Shown piece by piece: positions 58,493 to 64,000 of a stretch of 64,000 bases of DNA (positions are counted from its first letter, which is position 1; each line of letters starts with the position of its first letter). Where the stretch lies: contig CM056580.1 in NCBI GenBank assembly GCA_029721435.1, positions 78,951,367-79,015,366 on the forward strand. The letters run 5' to 3'. The DNA is from Gymnothorax reevesii. Lineage: Eukaryota > Chordata > Actinopteri > Anguilliformes > Muraenidae. The position numbers and the translations under genes were made by a program. The notes under the pieces were generated by a model. The model did no database searches. It saw nothing but the letters and a program-made list of their open reading frames with translations, and was not told the DNA's origin.

Positions 58493-59379
58493 CAGATGCG
58501 TGTGTTTGTCTATGTGTGTTAATGAGAGAGCGAATTGATAAATGATTTTACAAAATGTGCAATTCATTAATTGTATTGTTCTATGATATTTGTGTCGTCT
58601 TAAGTCATTTATAGAATTCCAAAGAATTTCGTGTGCTGACTGGATTTGATTTGAAATGGAACTGATCCTCACACTGGAGCATGAAATCATCTTGCTGAGG
58701 TGGATAAAAACTTAGGCTATCTCATGTTGGACATGACAATGTAGCGTAATCACGGTGATTATCTACCCTGACTACGCAGGGATAGAACAAGCACCCCATT
58801 CCCCCTCAAGCTGCTCAGTCAGTGTCACTTTCCTCTGTGGTCCCCCGCAGGCTGAAAACACGTCTCAGTGCCTCCCAGCAGGGTTACTCCCCTGTATGTC
58901 TACCTTGATTATTAAGATATCCACACTGCACTCTTAGCCTCACGACTTAGGCCTAAATATTGCATTTTTATGTTTGAGATCTTCAAAAAAACTTTGCGGT
59001 CATACCTCAGTTCTAGTTTAAGATTTGCCATCACTTTAAGGGCTCAGACTATGCTTGCCATATAAACTAGAGTTGATTTTCACGGATATGGATTACAATG
59101 AATTTCACCTTGTCTGGCCCATGTTATGTAATCGTTCCAATGACCAGTATCCACTTATTCAACTACACTTTCGGGAGGGAAAAAAATAAACTGAATGCAT
59201 AAAACTGATAGCCTGTGATTCTGAATGGTTACGCAAAGCAGGGCCGTAGCCTACTGTAAATGAGGTATTGATTACCTCACGGAGGATGTGGCTGATGTCA
59301 TGCTGAGTGTTCTCCGGTATCAGAGTAAATTTGACACCGAGCCAGTACGCTGGTCTCCGTCCGCCCTCCTCCACCTACG

Positions 59380-59574
59380 CGCAACGCAGTCGCTGTCCAT
59401 AAACACCGCCCGCCCGCCTCGCTTGCACCCAAACAGTCCCCCTTCCTCTGTGGAGCTGAGAGCCGCGAATAAATACGGACATCACTACTCTGCGAACACA
59501 TTTCAGCAGCTGGCTTTGCGGTACCCAAGGATACACAAGGCGGGATTTCTTGCGTCAAATCCTTATTCAGGAGG
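59380..59574 (+). promoter_or_regulatory. Possible plus-strand promoter and first exon
   Basis: The most CpG-rich patch right of ikbkb (CCGCCCGCCCGCCTCGC near 59410). It holds AATAAATAC (59467) and, about 100 bp on, a good donor, CAGGAG followed by gtaaggcg (59569-59580). It could be the start of a divergent gene or of the ikbkb 5' untranslated region on the other strand. In mammals PLAT is divergent to IKBKB, so a plus-strand gene is plausible, but no coding sequence here supports that. Confidence 0.3.
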
Positions 59575-60269
59575 TAAGGCGAAGCAGCAACTTGCATGTG
59601 CTTTTACGTTCTTAACTTCTGAAAGTTTATGTGATGGTACTGGTGTGCACCACGCGCGTTTTCTACATTTCTGCTTTGGACGAGATGTGAACTTAGTTTC
59701 TTGCCGCGTTTGTTCATTGCACTAAGTGCAGACAATATGAGCAACCAAATTTTAATTACGTACATTTTTTTCCTTGATTACTATTTTTTATTATTGTTTT
59801 GAGCCACAAGTCATACGCTCCTCAATTGCAATATTACCACGAATTAGTTAAATAATTTGCGGGAGAGAGTAATGATGCCGTTTTCGCGATTGGGCCAACG
59901 TAGGGCAGAATTAGCTTTAATTATACGTGGAGGCAATGTATTGAATTAATTTATAGCCTAATGAATATTATTTTGCGCGAGATGGATGCGCCTGTCAACC
60001 GCATCGCGCAGTCTCAGCGCGAGGAAAGCTTCTGCGCGTGGATTTTCACAGCGCTCTATGCCTGCAAGATTGTCACTGATATTTGACTCTTGGGACTCAA
60101 GTTTTCATAATATTAACAATGAAGTAAGAAAGCTGTTCTTTCACTGAAGAAAAAACTCTGACAAGAAAACAACTAAGTGAATTACACAATGAGTAGGGCA
60201 GAATGCTGTGACCGGACTTGGTTTGAACAAGTGTGTCTTCCAAAATTCCAAGTTCATCCAAATTTTTGG

Positions 60270-60602
60270 CTACGAGGTATGTACTGTAACACTAAAGTGT
60301 TTATCTATTAGAGTAAAGTTGTGGATACAGTCTTGATCAACAAAGTGATGCTTGTGTACTTTACTCCAAAGACCTATCGGTGTAAATCTTTTAAAAAGTC
60401 GAACGATTCTGACTCTATGTGGTAGCTCTTGGAGGCTGCTGGAGAGCAGAAATAATTTCTTAGGTCTTCCCTCGCTTCTGTGTAGTGAAAGGAGGTACTT
60501 TGGCTCATCTCCAAGGATAAGCCGTCTTTTGTTGTTAATGAAACCTTCAATCATAGGTGTGAAGCGTTGCATCTCCCAGACAAAAATCCAGTCTCCCAAC
60601 AA
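60270..60602 (-). other. Unassigned 110-codon open frame
   Basis: An open minus-strand frame with a basic, hydrophobic composition (KLFLLSSSLQELPHRVRIVR, then LFKRFTPIGLWSKVHKHHFV). A further minus-strand stretch near 60830 reads DDEFLKLLLNLPSDKLN. I do not recognise either. They could be exons, a retro-pseudogene or chance. Confidence 0.2.
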
Positions 60603-60959
60603 AGAACCCTGAAGTTGGCGAGATTCTTCTGTGGAATCGGAGTGCCTGGGTTCTGCATGAGAGGATATCTGGAATCTTGTGGAAAAACTAGCCCCCTTCC
60701 TCCCGACTCTTGCGTTTAGGAATGCTCAGTGCTGCACTGATCTGTCCATCAGCAGGCTGATTCTGCGTAGGAAGACGGCTCACTCGAGCGGTTGAGCTTA
60801 TCGGAGGGCAGATTTAGCAGCAGCTTCAGGAACTCGTCATCCCTGTGGAATTCTGTTCAGTTCAGTTTTTTAGATGCTTCTGACAGACAGGTGGCAGAGA
60901 CCTTCTCTCGCCGCAAGTTATGTTCCTCTCAGCTGGACAGAGGATGCCTGCAGACACTT

Positions 60960-61476
60960 TCTTTAACCCTTTCAGCACTAACAGGACACATATGTCCCAC
61001 CAGTATTTGTCAGTGGGACATATTTGTCACACCAGTATTGCATAATTTTCTGACAAGTTTAGTATGATAAGTGATATTGATAACACGATATTTTAATTAC
61101 CAAAATGACACATATATCCAGTGGGTAACTCTGACCCATCTCACTGTATTCAGTATTGAAAAGATTGACCCATTTAATCCCACTGATCACATTTGTGAGC
61201 GATTTTCTTTATTTTTTCTTGAAGTTATAAAAGTGTTGTTGTTGACTTTGGGCAAAAAAAATGCAACTTTGAACTTAACTTCACCATCATTATACAGGTT
61301 AAACAGGTTGCTCTGGGTAGTTCAGATGATCTAAGGCAAGGGACCCTGAAATCTGGGCATCTGGTTCAAATGCAGCCCTGATTTTTTTGTTCTTCAGAGT
61401 ACAGTAATTCAGTAAATATTTAGTGCTACATATAGTCCCAACTGTCCTCACTCCTGATTCCCGGGGTTATGGATGG
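60960..61476. other. No gene; short repeat with GGACACATATGTCCC
   Basis: CAGCACTAACAGGACACATA, then TGTCCCACCAGTATTTGTCA and GTGGGACATATTTGTC, form short inverted motifs seen in a fish repeat. Otherwise unrecognised up to the LTR at 61477. Confidence 0.35.
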
Positions 61477-61972
61477 TGTTATGGCCCCAATTTGTTATTA
61501 CATTTATAACACAACAGCAACAGCAAGGGATGACAAACACAGTTTTAACAACTAAAACACATTTAATTTTTAACAAAGACAAAGACTAATAACAACCTAC
61601 AACTAAAGACCAAGATTGATAAATAAGAAAAAACAGAAATAATTACAGTCCCTTTTTAGTGGGGTGGCTTGGTGATGTCCTGGATGAAGAAAATGCTCAA
61701 ACACAGGCAAAGAAATCCACAAAGAAACGTCACAGGTCTTGAACAGAATGGCAGGTCTGGTCATCTTCATGCAATTTCTCCTACTACTTTACTGTCTCAA
61801 TTCTTTTCCTTATATACTCTCTTTCAGACCCCACCCACATTTAGACCTCTTTTTTTTAACTTTCTGAGACTTGCCCCAGACATGTTCAGGACATGTCTAA
61901 ACATGACTCCAGTCTGAGCTTAACAAAAAAAAAGGTAAATACTGCCATCTAGTGGCCTATATTCACATTACA
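61477..61972 (-). repeat. 3' LTR of the second Gmr1-like element
   Basis: 496 bp, TGTTATGG to CACATTACA on the plus strand. It keeps the 13-bp segment lost from the 5' LTR of the first copy and carries an extra GGATGACAAACACAG-type segment near 61529. Confidence 0.93.
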
Positions 61973-62099
61973 CCTCCATACCAAAAGGGAAAAATTTTGA
62001 CTCATAAAGGCAAAATTTTTCTTTTCAATACAAAATGGTTAAGTGAACACTTGTCTATATATACATATCATACAATATTCAAACACATGATATATATAT

Positions 62100-64000
62100 A
62101 CACATTCAAACACGGGATAAGCAATCAGAAATTACATTGTCTGTACCCTTCACATGCTTAATTTCCAAGTCAAACTCCTGTAAAATCAAACTCCAATTCA
62201 ACAATCTCCGATTCTTGTTTTTCATCTTACTCAAAAAACATTAACGGATTGTGGTCAGTGTACACAATCATTGGCTTTTGTCCTGTACAAACATAAACCT
62301 CAAAGTGTTGTAAAGAAAGGACCAGAGCCAACAGTTCCTTCTCTATTGTGGAATAGTTCCTTTGGTGGCGATTGAACTTCCTGGAGAAGTATGCCACGGG
62401 ATGCTCAATGTCATCAGAGTCACTTCTCTGTAGGAGCACAGATCCACAAGCTTGGTCGCTAGCATCGACCGCGATGGAGAACGGTTTGTTGAAGTCAGGA
62501 GATTTGAGCACGGGGAAGTGACACAGCAGAGACTTCAGGCGATCGAAGGCTCTCTGGCATGCACCATCCCAGGTGAACTCCACGCCTTTCTTCAGTTGGT
62601 TAGTTAGACTGAGAGCAATCTCAGCAAAGTTCTTGCAGAACTTGCGGTAGTACCCGATCATTCCAAGGAAGCGGCGCAAAGCTTTTTTGTTGTCAGGAAC
62701 TGGAAAGTCCATGATGGCTTGGACTTTAGCATTTATGGGTGCCACCTTACCCTGGCCAATGACATAGCCAAGATAGGTGACAGTAGCACAACCAAAGTCA
62801 CTCTTGTTCAGGTTAACAGTCAGGTTAGCCTGGGTCAGGCGCTGGAACAACGTCTCTACATCTTTTAGATGTTCTTCCCAGGAGTCACTCCATGTGATCA
62901 GGTCATCGATGTATGCACCCGTGTGTGGCAATCCGGCGATTGTAGACTGTATCATGCTTTGGAACGTGGCTGGGGCATTTTTCATGCCAAAGGGTAGGAC
63001 TTCATACTGGTACAATCCAGATGGTGTGGCAAAAGCAGAGATGCTCTTGGCCCTCTCAGTTAAAGGCACACACCAATAACCCTTCAATAAATCAATCTTG
63101 GTCAGAAACTTTGCTTGCCCTACACTATCAATACAATCATCAATCCTAGGTATTGGAAACACATCAGTTCTAGTTACAGCATTGACTTTGCGATAATCTG
63201 TACAGAATCTAGTACTTCCATCAGGTTTTGGAACTAGCACACAGGGTGAACTCCAATCGGAGTTGGAGGGTCTGATAATATCATGTTTTAACATGTACTC
63301 AACCTCTTTCTCAGCAATCTTTCTCTTTTCAGGATTCATCCGGTATGGATGCTGTTTTATTGGTTTGGCATCACCAACATCTACATCATGAGAGGCTATA
63401 GTAACTCTCTTTGGAACATCAGGAAACAAATCCTCATATTTCTTGATCAACCTTTCAAACTGATCTCTCTGTGAGGGTTCTAAGTGCTGGAGTTTTACAT
63501 CAAGATTTTGCAACACGTCAGTGTTTGACAATTTACATGAAAGAACTTCAGCTTTAATTCTTGGTTCATCATCTTGAAACTCCCCCTCATCTTCACACGT
63601 TTCGACCATTGGAGAATCTGAAGTGACAGCTGCAACCCTAGCATTTCTGTCATGATAAGGCTTTAGCATGTTAATATGACACAATTGTTTTGGTTTTCTC
63701 CTATCTGGAGTCTTCACAATGTAATTGAGATCATTGAGTTTTGTCAGAATTTCATAAGGACCATGAAATCTAGCCTGCAATGGATTGGACTGCAAGGGAA
63801 ACAACACAAGGACCATTTCTCCTGGTTTAAACTCACGGCTTCTAGCCTTATGATCATACCAAGTTTTCATTTTTCCCTGACTTGATTTCAAGTTCTCTTT
63901 GGCAAGGTCACAAGCTGCACGCAATCTTTCCTTGAACTTGCTAACATAGTCTAACAGACTGATTTGCGGCTCTTCCTCTTGCCATTGTTCACTCAATAAT
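62100..64000 (-). pseudogene. Pol of the second Gmr1-like element (partial, frameshifted)
   Basis: Reading leftward from 64000, the frame gives the integrase C-terminal part, reverse transcriptase with YIDD, and most of RNase H. An extra A in a run near 62233-62238 (six A instead of five) shifts the frame after DHNPLMF, so the last 40-odd residues of RNase H, including the DCLSR end, are lost. The upstream integrase core, protease and gag are beyond the window, so I cannot say whether they are intact. Confidence 0.9.

Larger units (their letters stand above)
61477..64000 (-). mobile_element. Second Gmr1-like element, cut by the window edge
   Basis: Same orientation as the 23484-29489 copy. 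It has a 3' LTR (61477-61972), then the untranslated tail, RNase H, reverse transcriptase and the end of integrase, leaving the window at 64000. Sequence is very close to the first copy: about a dozen amino-acid differences over nearly 590 residues. The frame is shifted near the RNase H end. Confidence 0.93.

Overview
This window looks like ray-finned (most likely teleost) fish genomic DNA. The evidence is split eukaryotic exons with GT-AG borders, V-SINE-type tRNA-derived SINEs, Tc1/mariner, hAT, PIF/Harbinger-like and pogo-like DNA elements, a Penelope-like fragment, three Ty3/gypsy-type LTR elements and several micro- and minisatellites. I see no bacterial or plasmid features, no CRISPR array and no free-standing RNA genes.

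The only host gene I can read with confidence is on the minus strand: the 5' part of ikbkb (IKK-beta, inhibitor of NF-kB kinase subunit beta). Nine coding exons run right to left from the start codon at 49067 to 637. They join in frame into 930 nt (310 codons) and cover the complete kinase core: glycine-rich loop, Lys44, HRD Asp145, DLG Asp166 and activation-loop Ser177 and Ser181. The numbering matches mammalian IKK-beta. The ubiquitin-like, scaffold and NEMO-binding regions must lie left of position 1.

The introns are large and packed with repeats. 1-9.7 kb: a 46-bp minisatellite, several MITEs, and a decayed Tc1-like element holding three further insertions. 9.7-17 kb: five short exons separated by a 61-bp minisatellite, a CA-rich minisatellite and a ~147-bp tandem repeat rich in AGGTCA half-sites. 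17-22.4 kb: an internally deleted hAT element whose 8-bp target duplication is the start of a 35-bp, ~39-copy minisatellite, then a pogo-like element. 23-29.7 kb: a Penelope-like GIY-YIG fragment, then a SINE split by an intact 6.0-kb LTR retrotransposon with one 1597-codon ORF. Its domain order is gag, protease, integrase, reverse transcriptase, RNase H, the reversed order typical of Gmr1-like elements. 30-40 kb: two PIF/Harbinger-like elements with TAA target duplications, one carrying other elements and a 112-bp near-perfect palindrome, plus a tRNA SINE and a 420-bp G-rich hexanucleotide repeat. 43-46.7 kb: a defective Ty3/gypsy element without RNase H and integrase. 49-64 kb: the region upstream of the ikbkb start codon, with further repeats, a possible plus-strand promoter and first exon near 59.4-59.6 kb, and a second copy of the Gmr1-like element running off the right edge.

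All three LTR elements lie in the same transcriptional sense as ikbkb. The best second-look items are the intact young Gmr1-like element and its sister copy, the target-duplication evidence for insertions into a minisatellite and a SINE, the stacked DNA transposons, and repeats that abut splice acceptors of the kinase exons. I found no clear sign of an undescribed molecular system.
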